Assembly: GCA_017848155.1 (NCBI GenBank)
Contig: JAGAKC010000410.1
Span: 1-20,062, forward strand
Source of the DNA: Oscillospiraceae bacterium
GTDB lineage: Bacteria > Bacillota > Clostridia > Oscillospirales > Ruminococcaceae
Reading direction: 5' to 3'
Length of the DNA stretch: 20,062 bases
Shown here piece by piece: positions 7,655 to 13,987 of the stretch. A model generated the notes under the pieces. That model ran no database searches and was not told where the DNA came from. It was given only the letters and a program-made list of their open reading frames with translations. The position numbers were made by a program, and so were the translations under genes. Numbering within the stretch: position 1 is the stretch's first letter; the number at the start of each line of letters is the position of its first letter.

Positions 7655-7756
7655 GTCAGGCGATAAAGGCACATCTACGTCGTCAATGCCCATTCGGCAG
7701 GCACAAAGCCTGGCCCGAATGGGCTTTTCCTTGTATCTGCACCTTTCTCGCCTGAC
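7655..7756 (+). other. Long imperfect hairpin downstream of rubrerythrin
   Basis: The whole 102 bases can fold on itself. The outer arms GTCAGGCGA (7655-7663) and TCGCCTGAC (7748-7756) are perfect and continue through AAAGG against CCTTT. The inner arms GCCCATTCGG (7688-7697) and CCGAATGGGC (7715-7724) carry a CAGGC/GCCTG tip and are followed by TTTT. The inner part works as a Rho-independent terminator for rubrerythrin. The larger fold may be a structured RNA or a recombinase-recognised site. Confidence 0.75.
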
Positions 7757-7773
7757 TTGAATTACTGCGTTAC

Positions 7774-7811
7774 AAGAGGGCATTTCTCAATTTGAGGAGT
7801 GTCCTCTTTTT
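7774..7811 (+). terminator. Second intrinsic terminator in the left repeat
   Basis: AAGAGGGCATT pairs with AGTGTCCTCTT through two G-U wobbles, with a short inner CTCA/TGAG stem, and ends in TTTTT. It forms a tandem pair with the preceding hairpin and is present identically in the right repeat. Confidence 0.75.
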
Positions 7812-7916
7812 GTTGTGCCAAAAGCGATTTCAGCCCGTGAAAAGTGTCCTCGGAAAGTGTCCCCGCGCAAAGTGCGCTTATGAAATCTCTAAAATGTGTC
7901 CCTGAAAAATGTGTCC
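7799..7916 (+). repeat. Cluster of five GTGTCC motifs at the left end of the element
   Basis: GTGTCC occurs at 7799, 7844, 7857, 7896 and 7911, mostly as AAAGTGTCC or AAATGTGTCCC. Similar copies lie at the right end (13867 inverted, 13909, 14197). Short direct repeats flanking both junctions are typical arm-type sites for tyrosine integrases. Confidence 0.55.
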
Positions 7917-7921
7917 CGTAA

Positions 7922-8542
7922 TTATTTGTTTTCTGTAAGATTTACGAGCTTGTAAAAGCTCGTTCTTTTTGTGCCTGTCTGCTCAATAGCGACCTTTGCG
8001 GTTATCTCTCCCGACTTCCAAGAGGAATAAACGCTTTCCCAGTTCTCGGGGAATTCAAGAGCGGGTCTGCCTAGCTTCTTGCCATTCTGTTTAGCTGCTT
8101 CAATTCCCTCTGCCTGTCGTTTGCGTATCGTTTCACGCTCCTGCTCTGCAATAGTACCAAGCACTTCAATTAGAATGTTGTTCACCATTTCAAACACCCA
8201 TTCCTGTCCTGCGGGCAGTTCCATCATTGTTGTTGGTAAATCAATGACTTTCAGCCGAATTCCGTTGTCCTTGAAATATTGCAGTTCGTTGTGAATATCC
8301 ATCTTGTTTCTGCTCAATCTGTCGAGCGACTTCACAACAAGGGTATCACCACGGCGCAGCATAGCATTTTTGAGTACCTGATATCCTGCGCGTTCCAAGC
8401 TCTTGCCGCTTTCCTTGTCGGTGATGATGTCACGCTCCTGTGCTCCAAGAGCCTTAAAAGCTGCAAGCTGTCTGTCAAGGTTTTGCTCCTTGCTTGACAC
8501 TCTTGCGAACATATAAGAATGGAGCGGCAACCGCCGCCCCAT
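7922..8542 (-). CDS. Serine recombinase of the resolvase/invertase family
   Basis: The 206-residue protein has the short resolvase layout. The N-terminal catalytic domain opens with SYMFARVSSKEQNLDRQL, in which Ser16 is the expected nucleophile. It continues with DTLVVKSLDRLSRN, which supplies conserved arginines. A long helix (AEQERETIRKRQAEGIEAAK) leads to GRPAL and a C-terminal helix-turn-helix (about residues 170-200). Such enzymes resolve cointegrates or invert DNA; here it may resolve multimers of the element. The start is uncertain: the ATG at 8542 has no Shine-Dalgarno site and lies inside a hairpin repeat. The next ATG (8512) would cut off the strand just before the catalytic serine. 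It is the last gene of the leftward unit, 18 bases after the zinc-ribbon gene. Confidence 0.9.
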   Translation of the reverse strand: MGRRLPLHSYMFARVSSKEQNLDRQLAAFKALGAQERDIITDKESGKSLERAGYQVLKNAMLRRGDTLVVKSLDRLSRNKMDIHNELQYFKDNGIRLKVIDLPTTMMELPAGQEWVFEMVNNILIEVLGTIAEQERETIRKRQAEGIEAAKQNGKKLGRPALEFPENWESVYSSWKSGEITAKVAIEQTGTKRTSFYKLVNLTENK

Positions 8543-8544
8543 TC
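8517..8544 (-). repeat. Intercistronic GCGGC hairpin repeat, copy 1
   Basis: On the - strand GAATGGGGCGGC pairs with GCCGCTCCATTC over a GGTT loop: 12 pairs, one of them a G-U wobble. The core (8524-8538) recurs at 9714-9728 and 10610-10624. This copy contains the predicted start codon of the resolvase gene. Confidence 0.75.
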
Positions 8545-8560
8545 ATGTATGTGTATTTAT

Positions 8561-9616
8561 TTAGCTGTTCTCGTTATCTGAGTTCTGATGTTCTTGTTGT
8601 CTTTCTTTTTTAGCCATTGAGTTTGCCGTAGCTAAACCTACAAGCCCGCTTAAAACAAATATCATTCCTGGCATTAAGCCGATCAACATTAATTCTATAG
8701 ATTCTGTTGCAATGCCCATTAAGCCTAAAGCTAACAGCACACAACCTGTAATCAAGAAACCTTTTCCAAGACTTCTCTGCTGTTCAGCTGTTCGCTGTGT
8801 TGGCTTTGACACCTCAACTTCTTCCTCAAATGATGAATCAAGCTCTTTGATTTTAAGTGCATACTCATGTATCTGTTCAGACTTTACCATATGTTCTTTC
8901 ACACCTGCAGAAGGCGAAAAAGTTAGATTTGCCATATCATATTTTGCGTGTCGTATAATTAGCAGGCATTCCTTTATTACCTCTTCACTTATTCCTTTAC
9001 CGCTCTTTGAAATCTCTACCAGTTTGTTGTCAAGTGGGTCACAAGCTAAAACACAGCTGATAATAGTATTCTGAGCAACTGGACGAAGTTTTGAATAAAG
9101 ATCACTGTTTACTTTACCAGCAGCCGAAAGTATAAATCCACCTTCATATTGGCGAAGCAACGAAGCACCACTGCCAGCGATCCCATTAATTCTAGCTATC
9201 GTTTTGGTAGTAATCAATTTAATTCTTTTCTCTGCTTCACTTATTTCGCAGCCCTCTAAAGCCATATCATAAGCAGATGGAATGGTATTACCCAATTTAT
9301 CTGCTACAGAGCCTGCTTGTGAATTTGTAAAAGTAGTAAATTCTCCAAGGTAAGAATAAAAATACGCTTCCCAGTCATGGGGATTCTCATCAAGAATTTC
9401 CTTGTAATACTCAGCGGCATGTTCAAGGTCGTCAACTTCAATTGATTTTCTTGCTCTTTCATATAGATTAGAGAGCTTTTTACTGTTATCGACCTCGACC
9501 ATAATTTTTTTTGCGTCCTCTGCAGAATATTTCGTACCGCAGTTTTGACAAACAAACAAACTATTCTCTTTGACAAACTCATTGCCACCACATAGTTCAC
9601 ATACTAAAGCTTTCAT
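8561..9616 (-). CDS. Zinc-ribbon protein with TPR-like region and two C-terminal membrane helices
   Basis: The 351-residue protein begins with a four-cysteine zinc ribbon (Cys6-x2-Cys9 and Cys23-x2-Cys26), resembling TFIIB-type ribbons. A helical segment follows (about residues 50-85, with KLSNLYERARKSIEVDDLEHAAEYY) that reads like a tetratricopeptide unit. A long helical middle follows, and then two hydrophobic helices near residues 285-330, with a charged tail. It is thus a cytosolic domain anchored at the membrane. Similar zinc-ribbon proteins are common cargo in Firmicute mobile elements, but their role is not established. The ATG at 9616 has AAAGGG upstream; an in-frame ATG at 9640 lacks one. 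It lies between another zinc-ribbon membrane gene and the resolvase gene, same strand. Confidence 0.75.
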   Translation of the reverse strand: MKALVCELCGGNEFVKENSLFVCQNCGTKYSAEDAKKIMVEVDNSKKLSNLYERARKSIEVDDLEHAAEYYKEILDENPHDWEAYFYSYLGEFTTFTNSQAGSVADKLGNTIPSAYDMALEGCEISEAEKRIKLITTKTIARINGIAGSGASLLRQYEGGFILSAAGKVNSDLYSKLRPVAQNTIISCVLACDPLDNKLVEISKSGKGISEEVIKECLLIIRHAKYDMANLTFSPSAGVKEHMVKSEQIHEYALKIKELDSSFEEEVEVSKPTQRTAEQQRSLGKGFLITGCVLLALGLMGIATESIELMLIGLMPGMIFVLSGLVGLATANSMAKKERQQEHQNSDNENS

Positions 9617-9713
9617 ATATAACCCTTTCGTATTTGACAAATATATTCAAGACCGTTCATTTGTACACTTTGCCGCTACAAAAGCAGCAAAGCTATGTCC
9701 TAAAGTTCTCGGA

Positions 9714-9728
9714 GCGGCAACCGCCGCC
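9714..9728 (-). repeat. Intercistronic GCGGC hairpin repeat, copy 2
   Basis: The 15-base core is identical to copies at 8524 and 10610 and folds as GCGGC-GGTT-GCCGC on the - strand, with outer G-U pairing. It lies in the 136-base gap between the two zinc-ribbon genes. Confidence 0.7.
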
Positions 9729-9752
9729 TCATAAGATATGTACAAATTACGG

Positions 9753-10562
9753 TTAATCCTCAAAATAAAGCTTCATAGAATTATAGCAATTTACAGTTTC
9801 TGTGTCAGCCTCATTAAAAGCAGCAGAAAATGTTGTAAGGCTTCCCGTTGGATTAATAGCTAAATTTGTAAGTTCAATATATGCATCGTAATATTCTTTT
9901 AGTGCTTCGTACGCTTCCTGATGCTCCTCAGGGGGATTTTTCAAGTCCTTCATTAAACCTGCTACCAGTTCTTGATTGCTTTCGATATCAATGATTTGTG
10001 CCATAAATGTTGTATCAGCAAACAGATTACCGAGAGCTTCATTAAAATCATCTAAGAAATATCCATTCGGACGAGTATACTTATCTGTTTTGCTATCGTA
10101 CTCCTCGTGAATTGAATTATACCATACGCTCTTAATAAGGTTACCAGCAGATTCAGCATCAGCAGCGCCATCAAGCATTTCATATGCAACTGTTTCAACT
10201 TTATTTATATAATCTTCAGCAGCTTTCTTTTGGTTGCTGCTAGAAATCAATGAGAATATCAATACACCAACTGCAATCAATACAGCAGCAATAATTCCAA
10301 AGAGAATAAATTTCTTTGTCGACCTCTTCATCTGGAGATTAACAGATGTTACCTCAACTTTTTGCGCTGCTACTTCTTCCTTTTTTGATACAGGACAACC
10401 ACAGTTAGGACAAGTAGTTGCACCAGTGGGTATTTCAGTGTTACATTCTTCGCATAGTATAACAGCTTCAGTCTTTTCAATCAGCAATTCATTGCAATGA
10501 GGACAATTTTTTGCCTTATCGCTTACATTTTTCCCACAGTGTTTACATTGTATCAATGCCAT
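9753..10562 (-). CDS. Double zinc-ribbon protein with one membrane helix and an outer domain
   Basis: The 269-residue product carries two tandem zinc ribbons at the N-terminus: Cys6/Cys9 with Cys20/Cys23, and Cys37/Cys40 with Cys51/Cys54 (CPHC and CPNCGCP knuckles). A basic stretch (MKRSTKK) and one hydrophobic helix at about residues 84-106 follow. The last 160 residues are acidic and helical and should lie outside the cell, by the positive-inside rule. I do not recognise a family for that part. The architecture parallels the neighbouring 351-residue protein, so the two may form a membrane complex; this is inferred from position. The ATG has an AGAGGT Shine-Dalgarno site. Spacers in this unit contain the GCGGC hairpin repeat. 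Confidence 0.75.
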   Translation of the reverse strand: MALIQCKHCGKNVSDKAKNCPHCNELLIEKTEAVILCEECNTEIPTGATTCPNCGCPVSKKEEVAAQKVEVTSVNLQMKRSTKKFILFGIIAAVLIAVGVLIFSLISSSNQKKAAEDYINKVETVAYEMLDGAADAESAGNLIKSVWYNSIHEEYDSKTDKYTRPNGYFLDDFNEALGNLFADTTFMAQIIDIESNQELVAGLMKDLKNPPEEHQEAYEALKEYYDAYIELTNLAINPTGSLTTFSAAFNEADTETVNCYNSMKLYFED

Positions 10563-10609
10563 AATATTTACCTCTTTCTTTTTATTTGGATTTATTTGCC
10601 GTCACAAAA

Positions 10610-10624
10610 GCGGCAACCGCCGCC
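10610..10624 (-). repeat. Intercistronic GCGGC hairpin repeat, copy 3
   Basis: The same 15-base core lies 6 bases past the end of the HTH gene. On the - strand GGGGCGGC pairs with GCCGCTTTT and is followed by TTTTG, so this copy also looks like a weak terminator or attenuator ahead of the zinc-ribbon genes. Confidence 0.7.
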
Positions 10625-10630
10625 CCATAT

Positions 10631-10816
10631 TTATTCCATTGCATTTGCCACATACCTTACCGCTGCAATAGCAGTTTCATACAAATGCACATATCGGGAA
10701 ACAGTTGCGGGGCTGCGGTGCATTTTTGTTGCAACGGTCTTGAAACACCCGTATTTTTGATACAGCTCCCACATACGCTCCTTTTCTTTCTGCGTTACCC
10801 GTGTTCCCTTTGTCAT
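10631..10816 (-). CDS. Small helix-turn-helix protein (61 aa)
   Basis: The product is a single homeodomain-like helix-turn-helix: QKEKERMWELYQKYG is the first helix pair, and FKTVATKMHRSPATVSRYVH has the spacing of a recognition helix. Its small size and basic N-terminus fit a transcriptional regulator or excision/recombination accessory factor of the element; the sequence does not choose between these. The start codon overlaps the stop of the preceding 67-residue gene (ATGA), so the two are translationally coupled. Downstream comes the third GCGGC hairpin. Confidence 0.7.
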   Translation of the reverse strand: MTKGTRVTQKEKERMWELYQKYGCFKTVATKMHRSPATVSRYVHLYETAIAAVRYVANAME

Positions 10817-11016
10817 CTGCGTTTAGATAAGTCGCTCTTGCGGATATAGGGATTTTTCAATGCCTTTTCAATTGCGTCCTCTACATAAGCAGTGTATTCG
10901 ATCTTCTTTTCTTCTGCTCCCGCCTTAACAAGCACCTCGTTCATCTTGTCAATCTGCGCATAAAAGCTGTCGGGAACAATAACCTGTTCTCTTTCAGTGT
11001 CGATGATAATTCTCAT
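10813..11016 (-). CDS. Small protein of unknown function (67 aa), first gene of the leftward unit
   Basis: I do not recognise the family. The product starts MRIIIDTEREQVIVPDSFYA, a short beta strand followed by helices (AQIDKMNEVLVKAG, YTAYVEDAIEKAL), and ends in a basic tail (KSDLSKRR). The pattern of a strand followed by two helices is reminiscent of small DNA-binding or antitoxin-like proteins, but this is only a resemblance. The ATG at 11016 stands behind a perfect AGGAGG; an ATG at 11070 in frame is unlikely because it falls near the predicted -10 region. The gene overlaps the HTH gene by 4 bases. The upstream region holds a TTGACT -35-like box and a GCGTGACACGC palindrome. Confidence 0.65.
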   Translation of the reverse strand: MRIIIDTEREQVIVPDSFYAQIDKMNEVLVKAGAEEKKIEYTAYVEDAIEKALKNPYIRKSDLSKRR

Positions 11017-11045
11017 TTGAATTCCTCCTATTGTTTTATTACAAA

Positions 11046-11056
11046 GCGTGACACGC
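11046..11056 (-). promoter_or_regulatory. Operator-like palindrome upstream of the 67-aa gene
   Basis: GCGTGACACGC is a perfect 5-1-5 palindrome. It lies between a possible promoter (TTGACT on the - strand, plus-strand 11084-11089, followed by an A/T-only stretch) and the AGGAGG of the gene. Its position suits a repressor site for the leftward unit, perhaps bound by the unit's own HTH protein. Confidence 0.45.
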
Positions 11057-11365
11057 CTTGCTATATCCATTATATATATATAAAGTCAATAGTTTTTTGT
11101 GAGATTTGTCAATTTTTCTGATAATCTGTCAAGATTTCGATAGAAACAGGTGGATTTTATTAGATTTCAATTAAATCTGGCTAATTCAGATAAAAACAAT
11201 AGAAAACAGATAAAATTTATTGCGATAGGAGCGGAAACGGGGAAATCAGACAGCATTTCAAGCCGATACGCACCACCCCCGCCGCTTTATTCTGCTGCCG
11301 CTTTTATTCTCCCATAATATACCCCGCCCCAAACTGCCGCTTGCCGCTGCGTGTGGCGGATTACT

Positions 11366-11582
11366 TTGATTTTCATAAAAATTTTTATTATAATTATGAT
11401 ATAAGAAAAGAGAAAACAAAGTCAATCTGCAACAGCCAAATCCAAAGAGCTTCACTTTGATTTTTCAAAAAAATTTAAGTATAATTATTATAGAAAATGA
11501 AACGGAAAATTAAATTCCGAGCGACAACAGACTTGAACACCAAGCGGATTATTTTGATTTTCCAAAAAATATTTATTATAAT
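11366..11582 (+). repeat. Three tandem promoter-like repeats (possible iterons)
   Basis: Three AT-rich copies start at 11366, 11457 and 11554, 91 and 97 bases apart. Each reads TTGATT, exactly 17 bases, TATAAT (-10 boxes at 11389, 11480 and 11577), inside about 40 bases of wider similarity. They precede the replication-type gene pair. They could be three stacked promoters, or iteron-like binding sites for the downstream protein. The rest of the 11017-11642 gap is A/T-rich, with CAGATAAAA repeated at 11187 and 11207, 20 bases apart, and no gene that I can support. Confidence 0.6.
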
Positions 11583-11590
11583 TATTGTAG

Positions 11591-11612
11591 GAAGTAAAGA
11601 AATAATTACTTC
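11591..11612 (+). promoter_or_regulatory. Inverted repeat after the third promoter-like repeat
   Basis: GAAGTAA (11591-11597) and TTACTTC (11606-11612) flank an 8-base centre, directly where transcription from the third promoter-like repeat would begin. It is an operator candidate for the two-gene rightward unit. Confidence 0.4.
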
Positions 11613-11642
11613 AAGAATTCAAGAGATAAAAGGAGTATTATA

Positions 11643-11930
11643 ATGAAATTTAAAGATTATCACCCACATATTGAAGTTATCAGCAATATGGCAGAAAAAG
11701 CATCAGACCCTAAATGTTATCCTTATCTACTTCAAAGAGAACTGGCACACGACCGAATATTCACAAGGTATTGTATGGAAAGAGAGCTGACCCCAAAAGA
11801 AATTGATATGATTGTTGATAAAGTAATTCAGCGGCTATCGGTACGGGCAGACACAAAGCAGGCAATACAACAGATTGAAAGCCTGAATAAAGCTATCACA
11901 GATTTAACAACCATAGGAGGACAAAAGTAA
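11643..11930 (+). CDS. Small protein of unknown function (95 aa) ahead of the replication-type gene
   Basis: I do not recognise this family. The 95-residue product is mostly helical and soluble, with no signal or membrane segment. It begins MKFKDYHPHIEVISNMAEKA, has a PKEIDMIVDKVIQRL helix in the middle and ends in a probable coiled coil (QAIQQIESLNKAITDL). The ATG is preceded by AAAGGAG. The stop codon abuts the ATG of the next gene with no gap, and the AGGAGG for that gene lies inside this one, so the pair is translationally coupled. A helper or regulator of the following winged-helix protein is a reasonable guess from context only. Confidence 0.65.
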   Translation: MKFKDYHPHIEVISNMAEKASDPKCYPYLLQRELAHDRIFTRYCMERELTPKEIDMIVDKVIQRLSVRADTKQAIQQIESLNKAITDLTTIGGQK

Positions 11931-12503
11931 ATGACATATCCAAATCAAAGAACTGTAAAAATTCATAGAGAAAAACCAAAGTCTGATTTTCTCGGAATTA
12001 AAAATGAGAACTGGAAAGCGGCAAGCCGCAATTTAAGCGCACACTCTTTCCTGTTGTATATCTACCTTGCTTCCAATGCAGACAACTATTCCCTTGCTCT
12101 ATCTCCTGCCGCTGTCCGTCAGGAGATTGGAATGGCTCGTTCCACCTACCACGACCAGTTTCACATACTTGTTGATAAAGGCTACCTTGTTCCGACACAC
12201 GGAAATACATACGAATTTTTTGAAGTACCTCGAACGAGCCGCGGAGAAGATAAGGAAGAAGAAAGTACAATGTTGGCAGACGGAATTGATTTTGCCGCTT
12301 GTACAGATGACGGAAACGCTTTGCCGCAAATCGACAAGATTGAATTGTCAGAGGATATAGAAATAAATAATAGCCAAGAGAATATAAATAAAGGGATAAA
12401 TAATGAACAGACACAGCAAGATGAACAACAGCCGATGACAACAGTAAAAGAGATTACAATACCATCACCAAGAGCAAGACCGTCAAAGAAATTCAGATTT
12501 TAA
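11931..12503 (+). CDS. Winged-helix protein, replication-initiator-like
   Basis: The 190-residue protein resembles the helix-turn-helix, Rep-like proteins of Firmicute mobile elements. The N-terminal half includes FLGIKNENWKAASRNLSAHS, then FLLYIYLASNADNYSLALSP, then a winged helix (AAVRQEIGMARSTYHDQFHILVDKGYLV, residues 62-89) ending in a wing that carries HGNTYEFFEV. The remaining 90 residues are acidic and low in complexity, closing in a basic tail (RPSKKFRF). It could start replication of the excised circle or regulate the element; the sequence alone cannot separate these. Three promoter-like or iteron-like repeats lie upstream. It is followed by a strong terminator, with the integrase gene converging from the other side. 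Confidence 0.72.
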   Translation: MTYPNQRTVKIHREKPKSDFLGIKNENWKAASRNLSAHSFLLYIYLASNADNYSLALSPAAVRQEIGMARSTYHDQFHILVDKGYLVPTHGNTYEFFEVPRTSRGEDKEEESTMLADGIDFAACTDDGNALPQIDKIELSEDIEINNSQENINKGINNEQTQQDEQQPMTTVKEITIPSPRARPSKKFRF

Positions 12504-12508
12504 AAGGC

Positions 12509-12542
12509 AAGCGGCGGGAGCTGTAAACTTCCGCCGCTTTGG
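12509..12542 (+). terminator. Terminator after the replication-type gene
   Basis: AAGCGGCGGGAG and CTTCCGCCGCTT pair with one G-U wobble across a 7-base loop. It sits 5 bases past the stop codon. The T-run is short (TTT), but the stem is very stable. It stands in the convergent gap before the integrase stop at 12611. Confidence 0.75.
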
Positions 12543-12610
12543 TGTATTCTGTTGTCCGTTTCTGCGGAAGTGTTCAGCATAATTGCTGCCGAGCTTTGCC
12601 GCTGCGTTCG

Positions 12611-13846
12611 TTACTTTTCGCTTTTGTAATCAGTGTCTATCTGATTGAGCTTTTTTTGCAGAACTTCAATTCCTGTCTTTGATACTGCAAGATAATACTG
12701 TTCTGTCACCTTACCGCTTGCGTGTCCCATCTGATTTGTAAGCAAGTGCGTTGGTGTGTTAAGCTCTGCGAGCCGTGTTCCGTAGGTATGACGAAGATAA
12801 TGGAATTTGAAATCAATGTTCAGCTTGCTTTTTATCGTGCAGCTATGATATTTCATTGAGTTTACGGTCTGTATCTTTCCATTCGGCAAGCTATTGACTA
12901 GCAGCAGCGAGGAAATCTTATTTCCGTCAAGGTCTGTTATGTATGTGCTGTTCTGTTTACGCTGCGCTTTCAGCTTCTTTGCGTGTATCTCGGTCTGTTG
13001 TTTGAGCTGCGTGAAATATTCAATCAACTTGTCACTCATATAAACAACTCTGCGTGAGTTGCGGGTCTTTAGTGATACAAGCTTTATAAGCCCGTCCTGA
13101 TACTGCATTTGTCTGTCTATTGTGATAGCCCCTTTTTCAAGGTCTATGTTCTCCCATTTAAGCCCGTAGCATTCGTTTATACGCAGCCCACAGCATTTAC
13201 CGAGAAGATATGCGGTTTCAGCGTTCGACCCGCGGAAATACTCGTCAAGCTGCTCTATCTCTTCAACAGAAAAAGCCACGATATCAATATCATCATCGAC
13301 TTTCATTTTAGGCATACGAATTCGTATATCCTTATTTACACACAGCTTGTTGTATGTATCAACATCAATATAGTTTCGTGAATATGCCTGACCAAAAACG
13401 AGATAGAACATTTTGAGAAAGCCCTCTACATACATAAAAGACCGACCCTCATCATAATACAGCCTTGCAAGATAGTCGTTGACTTCCGCAACAGATATAT
13501 CATCAATAAACCGCGCCCCGAAATTCACTGAAATGTGATTGCGCCATAAGCTGTCCTGCTTCTTGATAGTAGCATAAGACTTGCCGCTGCGACCATTCTC
13601 ACAGTATTCCTCATAAACCTCTTGCACGGTCATTCTGCGCAGCGGCTTCTCGTGCAGACTTGCTTCAAATTTAAGCTCTGCGATATGCCTTGCTCGTATT
13701 GCTTCATTCTTTGTAAGCAAGGGATTTCCGAATTCGTCCTTTGAGTTCTTTCGGTTGATACGCTTTCCGTCTACTGTTTTGGTGAAACGGTAAGCCCATC
13801 TTCCACTCTTTAACTGATAAACTCCGAGCTGATTGTTGTTTGACAT
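12611..13846 (-). CDS. int: Tyrosine integrase of the element
   Basis: This 411-residue site-specific recombinase should carry out integration and excision of the element. The N-terminal part has an AP2-like arm-binding domain (QLKSGRWAYRFTKTVDGKR, about residues 11-30), then a SAM-like core-binding domain (about 70-165). The catalytic domain shows the whole active set: Arg222 in CGLRINE, Lys260 in SLKTRNSRR, His349 and Arg352 in HYLRH, His375 in QMGHAS, and the nucleophile at Tyr384 or Tyr385 in TEQYYLAVS. The start follows a perfect AGGAGG. The gene reads inward from the right junction, with the attachment repeat about 140 bases upstream. GTGTCC motifs, probable integrase arm sites, overlap its promoter region, so the protein may regulate its own expression. 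Confidence 0.95.
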   Translation of the reverse strand: MSNNNQLGVYQLKSGRWAYRFTKTVDGKRINRKNSKDEFGNPLLTKNEAIRARHIAELKFEASLHEKPLRRMTVQEVYEEYCENGRSGKSYATIKKQDSLWRNHISVNFGARFIDDISVAEVNDYLARLYYDEGRSFMYVEGFLKMFYLVFGQAYSRNYIDVDTYNKLCVNKDIRIRMPKMKVDDDIDIVAFSVEEIEQLDEYFRGSNAETAYLLGKCCGLRINECYGLKWENIDLEKGAITIDRQMQYQDGLIKLVSLKTRNSRRVVYMSDKLIEYFTQLKQQTEIHAKKLKAQRKQNSTYITDLDGNKISSLLLVNSLPNGKIQTVNSMKYHSCTIKSKLNIDFKFHYLRHTYGTRLAELNTPTHLLTNQMGHASGKVTEQYYLAVSKTGIEVLQKKLNQIDTDYKSEK

Positions 13847-13866
13847 AATGTTATCCTCCTGTTTGA

Positions 13867-13914
13867 GGACACATCAGGTCACATTTTATACATTTTCATA
13901 AGCGGCAAGTGTCC
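13867..13914. repeat. GTGTCC motifs at the right end of the element
   Basis: An inverted GGACAC (13867-13872) and a direct GTGTCC (13909-13914, context CAAGTGTCCC) lie between the integrase start and the right repeat. They match the five copies at the left end and are candidate arm-type integrase sites. Confidence 0.5.
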
Positions 13915-13925
13915 CTGTCCAAATC

Positions 13926-13987
13926 CGATAAGCGCAGCGGCGAAGCCGCTTCTCGGGGATTGCGTAGCGAAGCGAAGCACTCCCCGC
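13926..13987. other. GC-rich hairpin patch beside the right repeat
   Basis: AGCGGC-GAA-GCCGCT forms a tight stem with a 3-base loop, followed by CGGGGA and TCCCCG arms around a GC-rich middle that contains GCGAAGCGAAGC. It is base-compositionally distinct from the AT-rich DNA on its left and ends exactly where the right repeat begins. Confidence 0.5.

Larger units (their letters stand above)
7591..7814 (+). repeat. Left direct repeat / attachment site (attL)
   Basis: It covers the last 20 sense codons of rubrerythrin, the stop, and about 160 bases of terminator region. It matches 13988-14212 with eight differences: five synonymous third-position changes within the coding part, one 1-base indel right after the stop, and two substitutions in the rest. 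Confidence 0.92.

Noticed and set aside
7064..7783. Long - strand open frame (239 codons) opposite rubrerythrin
   Set aside because: It is the antisense shadow of the rubrerythrin gene and crosses its promoter-proximal region and terminators; the cysteine/leucine-rich product has no family features.
8517..10624. CRISPR array
   Set aside because: The three hairpin cores are about 0.9-1.2 kb apart with genes between them; there are no regular spacers or cas genes.
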